64,000 nucleotides of DNA. Source: JBELHR01 sp042091275 (GTDB taxonomy: Bacteria > Bacteroidota > Bacteroidia > Flavobacteriales > Flavobacteriaceae). Below, piece after piece: positions 1 to 8,429 of this stretch; positions within the stretch are counted from its first letter, which is position 1, and every line of letters begins with the position of its first letter. Under the pieces are notes generated by a model that saw nothing but the letters and a program-made list of their open reading frames with translations, was not told the DNA's origin and did no database searches. The stretch is from contig JBELHR010000003.1 in assembly GCA_042091275.1 (NCBI GenBank), forward strand, positions 1 through 64,000, in the 5' to 3' direction. The position numbers were made by a program, and so were the translations under genes.

Positions 1-1
1 G

Positions 2-1054
2 GCAACTATCGGCCAGTCTAGTGTAATTAACGGAGTAACATACACCATTATTTCTCAAGTAGATTTAGAAAATAAAATTAATAGTGGAGAGGACGTGACA
101 ATATATTGCACGACGAGAGTAACAAATATGAGTGATCTCTTCAAAAATAAGAGTAGCTTTAATCAGAACATAGGTTCTTGGGATTTAACCAATGTTACAA
201 CTACCGGAGGTATGTTTGAGGGAGCCGCAGATTTTAATCAAAATATCAGTAAATGGAATTTAGCTAATGTTACTAATACAGGAAAGATGTTCAACCTTGC
301 CACTTCATTTAATCAGGATATTGGAAATTGGAATACAGCCAATGTTACGGATATGGCTAGTATGTTCAGAAAGGCAAGTAACTTCTCTGCAGATATTAGT
401 AATTGGGATGTTGCGAAGGTGAGGTATTTTGATAATATGTTCGAGGAGGCTAATTCTTTTAATGCACCGATTGGAAAATGGACTACAACTAGTCTGGAAG
501 AAACTGTACAGATGTTTTTCAAAAATAACTTCTTTAATCAATCTTTAAATAATTGGGATGTTTCCAAAGTAACAGACATGGAAGGTATGTTCTACGATGC
601 CACTAGTTTCAATGGAAATATTTCAGGGTGGAATACGGAGAATACAACTAGTATGGTAGACCTGTTTCAAGGAGCAACAAACTTTAATCAAGATATCAGC
701 CAATGGAACGTATCTAAAGTAACCAATATGTCAAATATGTTTAGAGAAGCTGTCCTATTCAATCAAGATATCGGGGCATGGAATGTTTCAAATGTAACCA
801 CTATGTCCGGTATGTTCTCAGGTAGAAGAGTTGGCGGAGGAAATAATATAGAAACTACCTTTAACCAAAACATCGGAAACTGGGATGTTAAAAAAGTCAA
901 TGATATTAGCTCAATGTTCTTCTTCAACAAAACATTTGATCAAGATATTTCCAGTTGGAAGTTTAACACAGTTCCAGCAAAAGTGGATTGGGATGAAGGG
1001 ACAAATGTAAACTGGACGTCTGATGAAAAACCAGACTTTATTCCAATAAATTAA
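2..1054 (+). CDS. BspA-type DUF285 repeat surface protein (5' truncated)
   Basis: The reading frame is open from the first bases of the window, so the start lies upstream; the GTG at 95 is internal. The visible 350 residues begin with a stretch typical of the entry to DUF285 arrays (NGVTYTI, then a CTTRVTNM element), continue with eleven repeats of about 25 residues, and end in a short unrelated tail. DUF285/BspA-like leucine-rich-repeat-type proteins are usually exported surface or adhesion proteins in Bacteroidota and Mycoplasma. No type IX sorting domain is visible at the C terminus. Any signal peptide would be in the missing part. The family assignment is confident; the function is inferred. 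Confidence 0.85.
   Translation, partial: ATIGQSSVINGVTYTIISQVDLENKINSGEDVTIYCTTRVTNMSDLFKNKSSFNQNIGSWDLTNVTTTGGMFEGAADFNQNISKWNLANVTNTGKMFNLATSFNQDIGNWNTANVTDMASMFRKASNFSADISNWDVAKVRYFDNMFEEANSFNAPIGKWTTTSLEETVQMFFKNNFFNQSLNNWDVSKVTDMEGMFYDATSFNGNISGWNTENTTSMVDLFQGATNFNQDISQWNVSKVTNMSNMFREAVLFNQDIGAWNVSNVTTMSGMFSGRRVGGGNNIETTFNQNIGNWDVKKVNDISSMFFFNKTFDQDISSWKFNTVPAKVDWDEGTNVNWTSDEKPDFIPIN
119..970 (+). repeat. Eleven tandem 25-residue DUF285 repeats within the CDS
   Basis: The consensus unit reads VTNMSxMFxxAxxFNQDIxxWDVSN. Ten units are exactly 25 residues. Unit 10 is 34 residues because of a 9-residue glycine/asparagine-rich insertion after MFSGRR. Units 5 and 6 have lost the NMS core (VRYFD, LEETV). 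The repeats are divergent at DNA level, so this looks like an old array and not a recent slippage expansion. Confidence 0.85.
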
Positions 1055-1061
1055 TCGAAAT

Positions 1062-1092
1062 AAAAAGAACCTGCTTAAAGCAGGTTTTTTTT
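1062..1092. terminator. Bidirectional intrinsic terminator
   Basis: The stem AACCTGCTT (1068-1076) pairs with AAGCAGGTT (1078-1086). A T run follows on the plus strand and an A-rich flank (T-rich on the minus strand) lies on the other side. It separates the convergent DUF285 gene and the dehydrogenase gene. Confidence 0.85.
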
Positions 1093-1987
1093 ACTTTAAA
1101 AAGCCTTTTAAACTATATGCTGGCTTGGGATAGCTGTAAAAACCCTTACCCGTTTTAACACCGAGATTACCTTTATCTATAAATTGAGCTTTTATGGAAG
1201 AAGCACTAGCCAACATCTGTTGATTTTTTAGAGTTTCTCCCCACATGTGCAAAACGTGATAAATAGTCTCCAAACCTATCATATCCATTATCCCGAATGG
1301 GCCAGTTTCAACCTGCATCGTTATCATCCAAGTCTTGTCTATAGATTCAAAATCAGAAACTTCCTTTTCGAATAGCTCAGCCGCTGCCGTTAAGAGGGGA
1401 ACGAGGAGCGTATTCATAACGTAACCATTTTGTTCTTTGCGTATTGGAATTGCAACCATACCAATCTCCTTTGCAAAGGCAATTACTCTATCAAAAACAA
1501 TTGGAGAGGTCCCTGGATGCCCCATTATTTCAGCTACATTTCTCTTCCATATTTCATTGGCAAAATGAAGCGCCAAAAATTGCTCTGGTCGACCGGTGTA
1601 TTCGACAAACTGACTGGGGAGCATAGTAGAAGAATTAGTTGTAAAAATAGTCTTGTCAGGAGCTAGCCCTGATGCCATTTTGTAAAACTCTTTTTTAATC
1701 TCGGGAGATTCCGGAATAGACTCACTCAATAGGTCGCAATTCTCGAGAGCAATTTTTAAATCGGTAGTATACGATATACGAGATAAGGCAGACGCAACCG
1801 ATTCCTCACTTTTATTCAAATCGTTTAAAAAAAGCTCCGCAAACTGTTTGTGAAATTTCTCGCTCGCTTCTAGTCCACTTTCAAAAACATCATAGACCAC
1901 AACATCAAATCCTTTAAAAGCGATTTGCCAAGCTATTTGAGAACCTAAAGTCCCCCCTCCTGCAATAGTAATTTTAGTAAAACTCAT
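1091..1987 (-). CDS. 3-hydroxyacyl-CoA dehydrogenase family protein
   Basis: The 298-residue protein has the size of a stand-alone short 3-hydroxyacyl-CoA dehydrogenase, which oxidises (S)-3-hydroxyacyl-CoA with NAD in beta-oxidation or butyrate-type pathways. The N-terminal Rossmann domain carries GGGTLG at residues 10-15. The catalytic pair appears as His141 in LHFANE and Glu153 in VAEIM, with the 12-residue spacing of the family, although the usual HFFNP box is changed to HFANEIW. The C-terminal helical domain contains GPFGIMDMIG and the TGKGFY motif. It is probably cytoplasmic. The acyl-chain specificity cannot be read from sequence. Confidence 0.88.
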   Translation of the reverse strand: MSFTKITIAGGGTLGSQIAWQIAFKGFDVVVYDVFESGLEASEKFHKQFAELFLNDLNKSEESVASALSRISYTTDLKIALENCDLLSESIPESPEIKKEFYKMASGLAPDKTIFTTNSSTMLPSQFVEYTGRPEQFLALHFANEIWKRNVAEIMGHPGTSPIVFDRVIAFAKEIGMVAIPIRKEQNGYVMNTLLVPLLTAAAELFEKEVSDFESIDKTWMITMQVETGPFGIMDMIGLETIYHVLHMWGETLKNQQMLASASSIKAQFIDKGNLGVKTGKGFYSYPKPAYSLKGFLK

Positions 1988-2026
1988 GATTTTTCTCTTT
2001 AAGATACGAAAAATCTGAGGCTTAGT

Positions 2027-2761
2027 TTACTCCGGGAATTGGTCAGAAAGTTGTAAGAGGTATATTTTTAGCTCGTTGACCTTATTTTTTTTAATGAGAT
2101 CATGAGTAGATTGTTGGTCTAATGAAGCCTCAAAAAGACGATTCATTCTACCCGATTCAAAATCTAAGGAATTTAAAAAATAATCCGAAAAATTAGCGTC
2201 CAGGTATGCTAAACTTTGCTCCTTAAGTTCAAGCGACCTTCTAACTCGCACCTCCTTGGTTTTTCCACTAATCCAATTGTATACAAAATCTATACTTATA
2301 GCCCCACCTGGCATTCCTGAAGTCGATTTAAGAATATTTGGAGTGGATTTAGCGTTAAATTCTCTATCGGCTCTTGAAAGCGTCTCTTTACCATAATTAG
2401 GTACACCGACCATGGTAGACTGGTTTAATTTTTTGATTTCTACCTCCTCAAGTGCGACCACTCTTTGCTTCATTTGAATATCTAGGTAAGGTTGGCTTAC
2501 CACAAATTCAGTAACAATGACGTTATTAATTTCTGTGTTCGCGTGGCTGACCTCTAGAGTATCCCCGAGCATTACTTTGATTTTAGCGATACCTGCATCA
2601 TCCGAAATCTTAAAAGATTTATCCTCCTTATTTAATATTATTCCGCCAGCCAAAGGCTTTGACAAATATATCAATCTGATTTCCAACTCCTTTTGGAGCC
2701 CTTCTTGGGCAAAAGAAGAAAAAGAAAATAAAACACAAAAAATTACTAAGAGTCGCTTCAT
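2027..2761 (-). CDS. Exported carboxypeptidase-regulatory-like domain protein
   Basis: The ATG at 2761 is chosen because it gives a clean signal peptide (MKRLLVIFCVLFSFSSFAQ), whereas the longer frame from 2803 puts 14 extra residues before it. The mature part (about residues 20-110) resembles a CarboxypepD_reg-like beta-sandwich of the kind found at the N terminus of TonB-dependent transporters. The second half is a conserved region with GRVRRS-type and NILKSTSGMPGG-type stretches that I recognise only as common in uncharacterised flavobacterial proteins. It is likely periplasmic or outer-membrane associated. Function unknown. Confidence 0.7.
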   Translation of the reverse strand: MKRLLVIFCVLFSFSSFAQEGLQKELEIRLIYLSKPLAGGIILNKEDKSFKISDDAGIAKIKVMLGDTLEVSHANTEINNVIVTEFVVSQPYLDIQMKQRVVALEEVEIKKLNQSTMVGVPNYGKETLSRADREFNAKSTPNILKSTSGMPGGAISIDFVYNWISGKTKEVRVRRSLELKEQSLAYLDANFSDYFLNSLDFESGRMNRLFEASLDQQSTHDLIKKNKVNELKIYLLQLSDQFPE

Positions 2762-2859
2762 ACTGCAATTTACGGACAAATTGCTGAATTTTATCAAAGA
2801 CAAATAAATAAAATAATCGTTTCTTTGTTTTTATCTAGTTGAACAGAGATTTAATAAGA

Positions 2860-3867
2860 ATGGAAACTACTGAAATCGATGCGGTTATAACTTGGGTAGA
2901 TGGCCAAGATCCAAGGATTTTAAAAAAAAGACAATCCGCAATGAATCAGCTAATAAAAGCCGATTCGGAGAATTCGGATGCTACAAGATTTGATTCCTCT
3001 TTTGAAATAAATTTTTGTGTCTTATCTATTTTAAAATTTGCTCCTTTTGTCCGAAAGATTCATATTGTTACAGATGAGCAAACTCCAAATATTAAACAAG
3101 ATATCCTCAATCACTTTCCGGGGGATTATTCGAAGATAAATATTGTAGACCATAAAGATATCTTTAAAGATATACCAGAAAATTTACCTACTTTCAATTC
3201 ACGATCCATAGAAACAAATCTAATTTATATACCAGGTTTAGCAGATCACTTCATTACGCTAAATGATGATTTCATTTTTATAAAACCGACAACGGAAAAA
3301 GATTTTTTTAAAGGTAATCAACCTCTTTTAAGAGGGCAATGGAAAATCTCATCTGAATATCGAAATTGGTGGAATAGTATTCGAGGGTATTATTTCAAAC
3401 TATTAAAGAAGCCTTTTGAAGCGCGTGCATCTTATAATTTAGGGCAATGGGAAGCTGCCAAAATATTGGGATATAAAACGAAATTTTGGTATAATGATCA
3501 CAGTCCCCGGGCGATAAATAAAAGAACATTATTAGACTTTTTTAATAGGAACAAAGGTCTTAGAAAAAAAAACAGTAGTTATGCTTTTCGCAGCTCTGAG
3601 CAATTCTTACCTATCAGTTTACATGATCATCTCGAAATAAAAATAAATAACAACAAAAACAGAATTCACGAAAAAGAGGTCTATATTAAACCAAATAAGA
3701 GGAAGAATTATATATCTAAAAAATTAGAGTATTTGAGAAGCTCAAATTGTAAGGAGCTTTTTTTATGTATTCAGAGCTTAGATAAAGCTAGTTTAATAGA
3801 TCGAGAAAAAATATATGAATACTTGGATCAAACCATAGCAAAAGTTGACAGAAATGGAAATGGATGA
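2860..3867 (+). CDS. Stealth family sugar-phosphate transferase
   Basis: Stealth proteins transfer hexose-1-phosphate units in capsule or exopolysaccharide synthesis. Conserved region 1 is visible as IDAVITWVDGQDP near the N terminus. Conserved region 2 spans RFDSSFEINFCVLSI, FAPFVRKIHIVTDEQ, SRSIETNL and ITLNDDFIF (residues about 50-145), and a shorter RASYNLGQWE/DHSPRAI section matches region 3. The ATG at 2860 is preferred over the TTG at 2839 because the conserved block starts about six residues later. The next gene overlaps its 3' end, so the two are translated together. The pair is noticeably A+T-rich compared with its neighbours, which may mean transfer. Substrate unknown. Confidence 0.85.
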   Translation: METTEIDAVITWVDGQDPRILKKRQSAMNQLIKADSENSDATRFDSSFEINFCVLSILKFAPFVRKIHIVTDEQTPNIKQDILNHFPGDYSKINIVDHKDIFKDIPENLPTFNSRSIETNLIYIPGLADHFITLNDDFIFIKPTTEKDFFKGNQPLLRGQWKISSEYRNWWNSIRGYYFKLLKKPFEARASYNLGQWEAAKILGYKTKFWYNDHSPRAINKRTLLDFFNRNKGLRKKNSSYAFRSSEQFLPISLHDHLEIKINNNKNRIHEKEVYIKPNKRKNYISKKLEYLRSSNCKELFLCIQSLDKASLIDREKIYEYLDQTIAKVDRNGNG

Positions 3868-4690
3868 AATTGCAGTAATATCTATGGCTCGAAATGACGA
3901 TATGTTTATCCAAAAATGGATTTCATATTACGGAAATCACTTTGGTGAGCATAATTTATTTTTGATTTTGGATGGTATGGATCAAAAAAAACCTTCCAAT
4001 ACAAACATAAACTGCCTGCGAGTGCCTCATAAAAAATTGAGCAGAAGTCAAGGGGATAAAAACAGAGTACAAATAGTATCTTCATTGGCCAAGTCTCTAT
4101 TTAAAAGATACAAGCGGGTTATCGCTTGTGATATAGACGAATTCTTAGTCTTAGATCCAAATATAAAGTCAACCTTGAGCGAATATCTACTTAAGAAGTC
4201 GAATCGCGCCTCGCTATCGGCCTTAGGGATTGATGTGGGACAACATATAGACAAGGAGCAAGCTATCGATCTAAAAGCAGCTTTCCTAGATCAAAGGTCC
4301 TTTGGGATAATAGCTGCTAGATATACAAAACCAGTAGTTGCCTATAAGCCTTTAAATTGGGGTTCTGGATATCACAGAGTAAAATGGAGAAACTACAATA
4401 TTGATAATAACCTATACCTCTTTCACTTTGGTATGGTAGACTATAAACGATCTACGGGTAAAACAGAGGATGCATCCCGTGTAGAACAAGGTTGGACAAA
4501 ACATTTAGATAGGAGATTCAAAATCTTTGATGATATTCGATCGAATAAAGCAATTTCAGGAGATGAAATAATAAAATCTACTCGAACAAGATTTCAGTGG
4601 TTAAGAACTCCATATGCCTGGAACAAACCGCGACAGAGTAAACCTGAAGTTGTCATTCAAATACCGAAACGTTTTAAGGGCACAGTTTAA
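3854..4690 (+). CDS. Glycosyltransferase family 2-like protein
   Basis: About 278 residues with the start of a nucleotide-sugar transferase fold: AVISMARNDDMFIQKWISYY near the N terminus, typical of GT2/GT92-like enzymes that begin with a conserved R-N-E/D box, and CDIDEFLVLDP around residue 91, which supplies the DxD-type metal and sugar-nucleotide motif. A YHRVKWRN and FHFGMVDYKR region follows. The start is inside the Stealth gene (ATG at 3854 or 3860; a TTG at 3845 is also possible), indicating translational coupling. A role in the same surface polysaccharide as the Stealth protein is inferred. No membrane segment is visible. Confidence 0.7.
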   Translation: MEMDEIAVISMARNDDMFIQKWISYYGNHFGEHNLFLILDGMDQKKPSNTNINCLRVPHKKLSRSQGDKNRVQIVSSLAKSLFKRYKRVIACDIDEFLVLDPNIKSTLSEYLLKKSNRASLSALGIDVGQHIDKEQAIDLKAAFLDQRSFGIIAARYTKPVVAYKPLNWGSGYHRVKWRNYNIDNNLYLFHFGMVDYKRSTGKTEDASRVEQGWTKHLDRRFKIFDDIRSNKAISGDEIIKSTRTRFQWLRTPYAWNKPRQSKPEVVIQIPKRFKGTV

Positions 4691-4699
4691 AGAAGATTC

Positions 4700-4731
4700 A
4701 AAAAAAAGCAGAGATTCGAAAGAACCTCTGC
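4700..4731 (-). terminator. Possible terminator for the prmA-clpS operon
   Basis: GCAGAG (4708-4713) pairs with CTCTGC (4726-4731), and the minus strand reads into eight Ts at 4707-4700. It lies about 220 bases past the last minus-strand gene. The rest of the 259-base spacer 4691-4949 is A+T-rich and shows no gene. Confidence 0.45.
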
Positions 4732-4949
4732 TGTCTTATCAAGATAGACTGAAACCTCCTACCCCTAAAAAATTTTTCCTCCATCTTGATAATAATCAAA
4801 TATAAATAAATTTTACCAAGTAAACAATACATTAGGGTAAATTTTATTACATCTATAATTTTGAAGCTCTAAAATTTAAGTATTCTTATATTTTCGGAGT
4901 GACATTTTCTTTTTTTCTACAATAAAAAAAATGAAAAGTGTACTACTTG

Positions 4950-5231
4950 TTAATTGTAATCTAAGTACTTCTGAATGATTTCGCGATGCTCCTTTAGGTC
5001 TTTTACAAAACTGGGAATTAACTCATTTGCGGCTGTAGGAAATTCTTTACCGATAGCTTCCAAGTTGGGATACTGACAAAATACCAACTTAAATTGGTCT
5101 TGATCGGTTTGTGCAAATACTAGATACAAATCGTCTTTGATGGATGCAAAACTAATTTGTTCTGCATTAAAATATCCAGAACTATCTTTTAGAAATGGCG
5201 AAAAACCATAGTATGTCATAATAGAATCCAT
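4950..5231 (-). CDS. Small protein of unknown function after clpS
   Basis: A 93-residue acidic protein that I do not recognise. No signal peptide, membrane segment or cysteine cluster is visible beyond a single Cys in LVFCQYPN; the C terminus is helical and charged (KDLKEHREIIQKYLDYN). Its start lies one base after the clpS stop codon, so it is the third gene of a prmA-clpS operon and real by context. An internal ATG at residue 5 is an alternative start. Confidence 0.6.
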   Translation of the reverse strand: MDSIMTYYGFSPFLKDSSGYFNAEQISFASIKDDLYLVFAQTDQDQFKLVFCQYPNLEAIGKEFPTAANELIPSFVKDLKEHREIIQKYLDYN

Positions 5232-5232
5232 A

Positions 5233-5508
5233 CTACTTGATTGAAGCGGTTAATCCGAGATTTTGAAGACTTTTCATAAAAGGAAGTAGAATTTTTTTCG
5301 CTCCTGTCTTTACAACACATTTACCCTTATAATGGACAAGGACAGTGCATTGCTCAGCTTGTTCCAAAGTATGGCCACACACCTGAACCAAAGCATCTAT
5401 CACAAAATCAAATGTATTGACATCATCATTAAACAAAATAAGTTCATGCTTTGAACCAGTATCTTCCTTAATTTTCGAATCGACTTGCGTTTTTTCAATT
5501 GTTGCCAT
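5233..5508 (-). CDS. clpS: ATP-dependent Clp protease adaptor ClpS
   Basis: ClpS delivers proteins with destabilising N-terminal residues to ClpAP/ClpCP for degradation. The 91-residue protein has a flexible N-terminal extension of about 20 residues and then the core: LILFNDDVNTFDFVI (the NDD box that binds the N-degron amino group), the CGHTLEQAEQC helix and VHYKGKCVVKTG. It is encoded three bases after prmA and one base before the small downstream gene. Cytoplasmic. Confidence 0.93.
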   Translation of the reverse strand: MATIEKTQVDSKIKEDTGSKHELILFNDDVNTFDFVIDALVQVCGHTLEQAEQCTVLVHYKGKCVVKTGAKKILLPFMKSLQNLGLTASIK

Positions 5509-5511
5509 TAA

Positions 5512-6354
5512 TTATATCTTTTTAAATTTTAATCCCATCCAATTATTCTTTTCCAAAACATCATTTTCCTCTAGAATCAATCCGTTCGAATGGCATTTGT
5601 CTTTTATTTTCTCCAGATCCTCTGTGTAGAATCCGCTCAGCAAAAGCTCACCCTCAAAAGATAAACATTTTGCATAAACCGGAATATCAGAAAGCAAAAT
5701 ATTTCTATTGATGTTCGCTATAATGAGGTCGTATTTTTGATCTTTTAATAAATTCGCATCTCCCTCAAAAGCATGTATAACCTTTTCAACACCATTAGTA
5801 ATTGCATTCTCCTCAGTATTTTCAAAACACCAAGTATCAATATCAATAGCATCCACTGCCTTAGCTCCTTTCATTGCAGAAAATATAGCCAGTATTCCTG
5901 TGCCACAGCCCATATCCAATACCCTTTTTCCCTCTAAATCCATATTCAAAAGGTGGCTTAACATCATATGAGTTGTCTCGTGATGACCCGTACCGAAACT
6001 CATCTTAGGAGTAATTACGATATCAAAAGCAAAGTTCTTTTTTGGATGGAAAGAGGCCCTAACCTGAATAGCGTCATCCACTATGATCGGAGTAAAACTA
6101 TCTTCCCAGGTCTGGTTCCAATTCTCTTGAGCAATATTTTTTATATCCAAACCAATTGCATCGGGGTTGTGTTGTAAAACATAGACTTGATTCAATAAGT
6201 CTTCGGACCAATCCCCCTCCGGAATATAAGCCTCCAAGCCATTTTCCTGTTCTACAAATGATTCGAAACCCAATAAACCTAGTTCCGCGATCAATAGTTC
6301 TCCAAATTCAGGACGATTTGGAAATTTAAAATAGCATCCGACGTAGTTGTGCAT
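5512..6354 (-). CDS. prmA: Ribosomal protein L11 methyltransferase
   Basis: PrmA uses S-adenosylmethionine to trimethylate ribosomal protein L11. The C-terminal half carries the SAM-binding motif I (LDMGCGTGILAIF), an acidic loop DAIDID and the DLIIANINRNIL catalytic stretch, close to the NxxxxxL/I pattern of PrmA. An N-terminal substrate-recognition domain precedes it (residues 1 to about 90). The start at 6354 (MHNYVGCYFKF) is chosen over the longer frame because a TATCTTTG promoter element lies at 6379-6372, inside the longer frame. It heads the prmA-clpS operon. Confidence 0.92.
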   Translation of the reverse strand: MHNYVGCYFKFPNRPEFGELLIAELGLLGFESFVEQENGLEAYIPEGDWSEDLLNQVYVLQHNPDAIGLDIKNIAQENWNQTWEDSFTPIIVDDAIQVRASFHPKKNFAFDIVITPKMSFGTGHHETTHMMLSHLLNMDLEGKRVLDMGCGTGILAIFSAMKGAKAVDAIDIDTWCFENTEENAITNGVEKVIHAFEGDANLLKDQKYDLIIANINRNILLSDIPVYAKCLSFEGELLLSGFYTEDLEKIKDKCHSNGLILEENDVLEKNNWMGLKFKKI

Positions 6355-6371
6355 AATTCTGTTTGAGAATG

Positions 6372-6379
6372 CAAAGATA
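6372..6379 (-). promoter_or_regulatory. -7 promoter element of the prmA operon
   Basis: TATCTTTG on the minus strand matches the Bacteroidota TAnnTTTG element and sits 18 bases before the prmA ATG, just after the tpiA terminator. No clear upstream TTG was found. Confidence 0.6.
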
Positions 6380-6383
6380 AAAC

Positions 6384-6413
6384 AAAAAATGGATGACAAG
6401 GTCATCCATTTTT
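6384..6413 (-). terminator. Terminator of tpiA
   Basis: ATGGATGAC (6389-6397) pairs with GTCATCCAT (6401-6409), extended by A/T pairs, and is followed on the minus strand by a T-rich tract. It falls between the tpiA stop and the prmA promoter. Confidence 0.8.
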
Positions 6414-6431
6414 ACTCTGATTTGAAAAAGT

Positions 6432-7190
6432 TTATATCGCTTTTACAATGGCTGTAAAATCATCTGCTTTTAAAGCTGCTCCTCCAATTAGCCCACCATC
6501 CACATCTGTTTGTGAGAATATCTCTTTTGCATTTGCAGGTTTAACACTTCCACCGTATAAGATAGAAACCTCATCTGCCATATCTGCGTCGTATTTATCT
6601 GCTATCAATTGTCTTACATGAGCGTGAATTTCTTGAGCTTGCTCAGGACTAGCCGTCTCTCCGGTACCAATAGCCCATACTGGCTCATAGGCTAAAATTA
6701 TATCTTTCCAAGATTCTTTATCCAAGTCAAAAAGAGCTTTTGTAATTTGTTCAGAAACAACTTCAAAGTGCTTTCCAGACTTTCGCTCTTCCAAAACTTC
6801 TCCAAAACAAAAGATTGGAACCAATTTAGAATCTAGAGCCGTTTTGACTTTTTCGGCCAACAAGGCGTCGGATTCACCAAAATACTCACGGCGTTCTGAA
6901 TGACCTAAAATTACATGTTTCACTCCTATATCCAAAAGCATCGGAGCGGAAATTTCTCCAGTAAAAGCACCACTGAGTTTTTGATGCATATTCTGAGCAG
7001 CAATAGAAATTGGACTTTTCTCTGCTAATAATTGACAAGCTTGTAAATTCACAAATGTAGGAGCCACAATAACTTCTGTATTGACTAACTCTACTCCGTC
7101 TAAAGCCTCTATCAGCTCATTTACAAGTGTTGTACTCTCACTGATGGTCTTGTTCATTTTCCAGTTTCCCGCAACTATTTTTGCTCTCAT
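6432..7190 (-). CDS. tpiA: Triosephosphate isomerase
   Basis: Interconverts dihydroxyacetone phosphate and glyceraldehyde 3-phosphate in glycolysis and gluconeogenesis. All signature motifs are present in a normal 252-residue TIM barrel: NWKMN with Lys11, AAQNMH, LGHSERRE with the electrophilic His97, AYEPVWAIGTG with the catalytic base Glu169 and flexible loop 6, and YGGSVKPAN for phosphate binding. It is a single-gene unit with its own promoter and terminator. Cytoplasmic. Confidence 0.97.
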   Translation of the reverse strand: MRAKIVAGNWKMNKTISESTTLVNELIEALDGVELVNTEVIVAPTFVNLQACQLLAEKSPISIAAQNMHQKLSGAFTGEISAPMLLDIGVKHVILGHSERREYFGESDALLAEKVKTALDSKLVPIFCFGEVLEERKSGKHFEVVSEQITKALFDLDKESWKDIILAYEPVWAIGTGETASPEQAQEIHAHVRQLIADKYDADMADEVSILYGGSVKPANAKEIFSQTDVDGGLIGGAALKADDFTAIVKAI

Positions 7191-7218
7191 AACTAAATAC
7201 TTTAAATTTTTGTTCGAA

Positions 7219-7226
7219 CAAATATA
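7219..7226 (-). promoter_or_regulatory. -7 promoter element of tpiA
   Basis: TATATTTG on the minus strand, 29 bases before the tpiA ATG, is an exact match to TAnnTTTG. No matching TTG at the usual distance. Confidence 0.6.
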
Positions 7227-7283
7227 GCATAAACCACCCTAGATAAGTTTGAAATATGTGAATTAAACGATAACGTTTTCGGT

Positions 7284-8363
7284 CTAGTTCCCCATTCTAA
7301 CTCGTGGATCTAAAAGTCCATAAAGTAAATCTACAAGTATATTAATCACAATGAAAATACAAGATATAACTAGGACGCTACCCATTATCACAGGGAGATC
7401 CAAGGTATTTAAAGCCTGAACAATTTCTTTTCCCAATCCATTCCAATTAAAAATGTACTCCACAAAAACCGCACCAGCTAGCATAGAAGCAAACCAACCG
7501 GAAACTGCAGTAATTACTGGATTTAAACTGTTTTTTATACCATGTCTCAAAACAATTTTGGACTTGGACAAGCCTTTGGATCGAGCCGTTCTTATATAAT
7601 CTTGACTGAGGACCTCGAGAAGTGAATTTCGCATCAATTGGACAATGACCGCCAAAGGACGTATTCCCAAAACTACTGCAGGGAGAAGCAGATTTTTTAA
7701 CACCAAGTGATACCCCTCACCAAAATCATCAATTTCATATAAATTTCCACTCATATTTAGACCGGTAAAAGACTTTAAGATATAACCAAAAACCCAAGCA
7801 AAAATAATAGCAGAAAAGAAACTGGGAACACTCATTCCTACCGTACTCAAAAGACCGATAGTCCGATCCAACCAAGTATCTTTAAACAAAGCAGAAATAA
7901 TTCCTAAGAAAATCCCCAATAGTAAAGCTATACTTATCGCTGAAACTGCCAGTACGGCTGTGTTTGGCAAGGTAGAGCCTATAATATCAGATACTTTTCT
8001 TCCTCCTTGTTGAAAGGAGGTTCTCAAATACGGGGTTTTTAACGCCAGAGAAAAACTTCCAAAAGACACGCTGAGCAAAGAATTATATTTTTCTGCATCC
8101 AAATAGGAATAGGATGATTCAGAATTACTGTGAATCGATATGGGAGATAAATCATTGAGGTAATTTATGTATTGCTCCGGCAAAGATTTATCAAAACCAT
8201 ATTTCTTTTTTATCATCAAGAGCTGCTCACTATCCTCTCTTTGGTCCAAAAGCATTCGAGCGGGATCCCCAGGTAATACGGCGAATAAAAAAAAGATAAC
8301 CGTCACAACACCGAACAAGGTCAATCCTGCATAAATCAGTTTTTGAATCAAATAAGAGATCAT
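7284..8363 (-). CDS. OppB/DppB-type ABC transporter permease
   Basis: Inner-membrane permease subunit of a peptide/nickel-class ABC importer. The N terminus MISYLIQKLIYAGLTLFGV with the following FLPGDP-like segment (VLPGDPARML) is the family hallmark, and the cytoplasmic EAA loop appears as DYIRTARSKGLSKSKIVLRHG. About six hydrophobic segments are visible, ending in LLDPRVRMG. A periplasmic insertion of about 70 residues follows the first segment. The start at 8363 is preferred because the longer frame adds 33 unconserved residues. No partner permease, ATPase or binding protein is next to it; the partners must be elsewhere. Confidence 0.9.
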   Translation of the reverse strand: MISYLIQKLIYAGLTLFGVVTVIFFLFAVLPGDPARMLLDQREDSEQLLMIKKKYGFDKSLPEQYINYLNDLSPISIHSNSESSYSYLDAEKYNSLLSVSFGSFSLALKTPYLRTSFQQGGRKVSDIIGSTLPNTAVLAVSAISIALLLGIFLGIISALFKDTWLDRTIGLLSTVGMSVPSFFSAIIFAWVFGYILKSFTGLNMSGNLYEIDDFGEGYHLVLKNLLLPAVVLGIRPLAVIVQLMRNSLLEVLSQDYIRTARSKGLSKSKIVLRHGIKNSLNPVITAVSGWFASMLAGAVFVEYIFNWNGLGKEIVQALNTLDLPVIMGSVLVISCIFIVINILVDLLYGLLDPRVRMGN

Positions 8364-8407
8364 ATCACAAATAAACCAATTATTAAATCTGTAAGCAATA
8401 AAATTGC

Positions 8408-8415
8408 TAATTTTG
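8408..8415 (+). promoter_or_regulatory. -7 promoter element of pyrF
   Basis: TAATTTTG matches TAnnTTTG and lies 14 bases before the pyrF ATG at 8430, in the 66-base divergent spacer with the permease gene. It argues against the longer upstream frame. Confidence 0.6.
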
Positions 8416-8429
8416 TAAAAATTACATGC

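Noticed and set aside
4614..4805. A short plus-strand frame of 63 codons over the end of the glycosyltransferase gene and the spacer
   Set aside because: It has no recognisable motif and mostly overlaps a better-supported gene in another frame.
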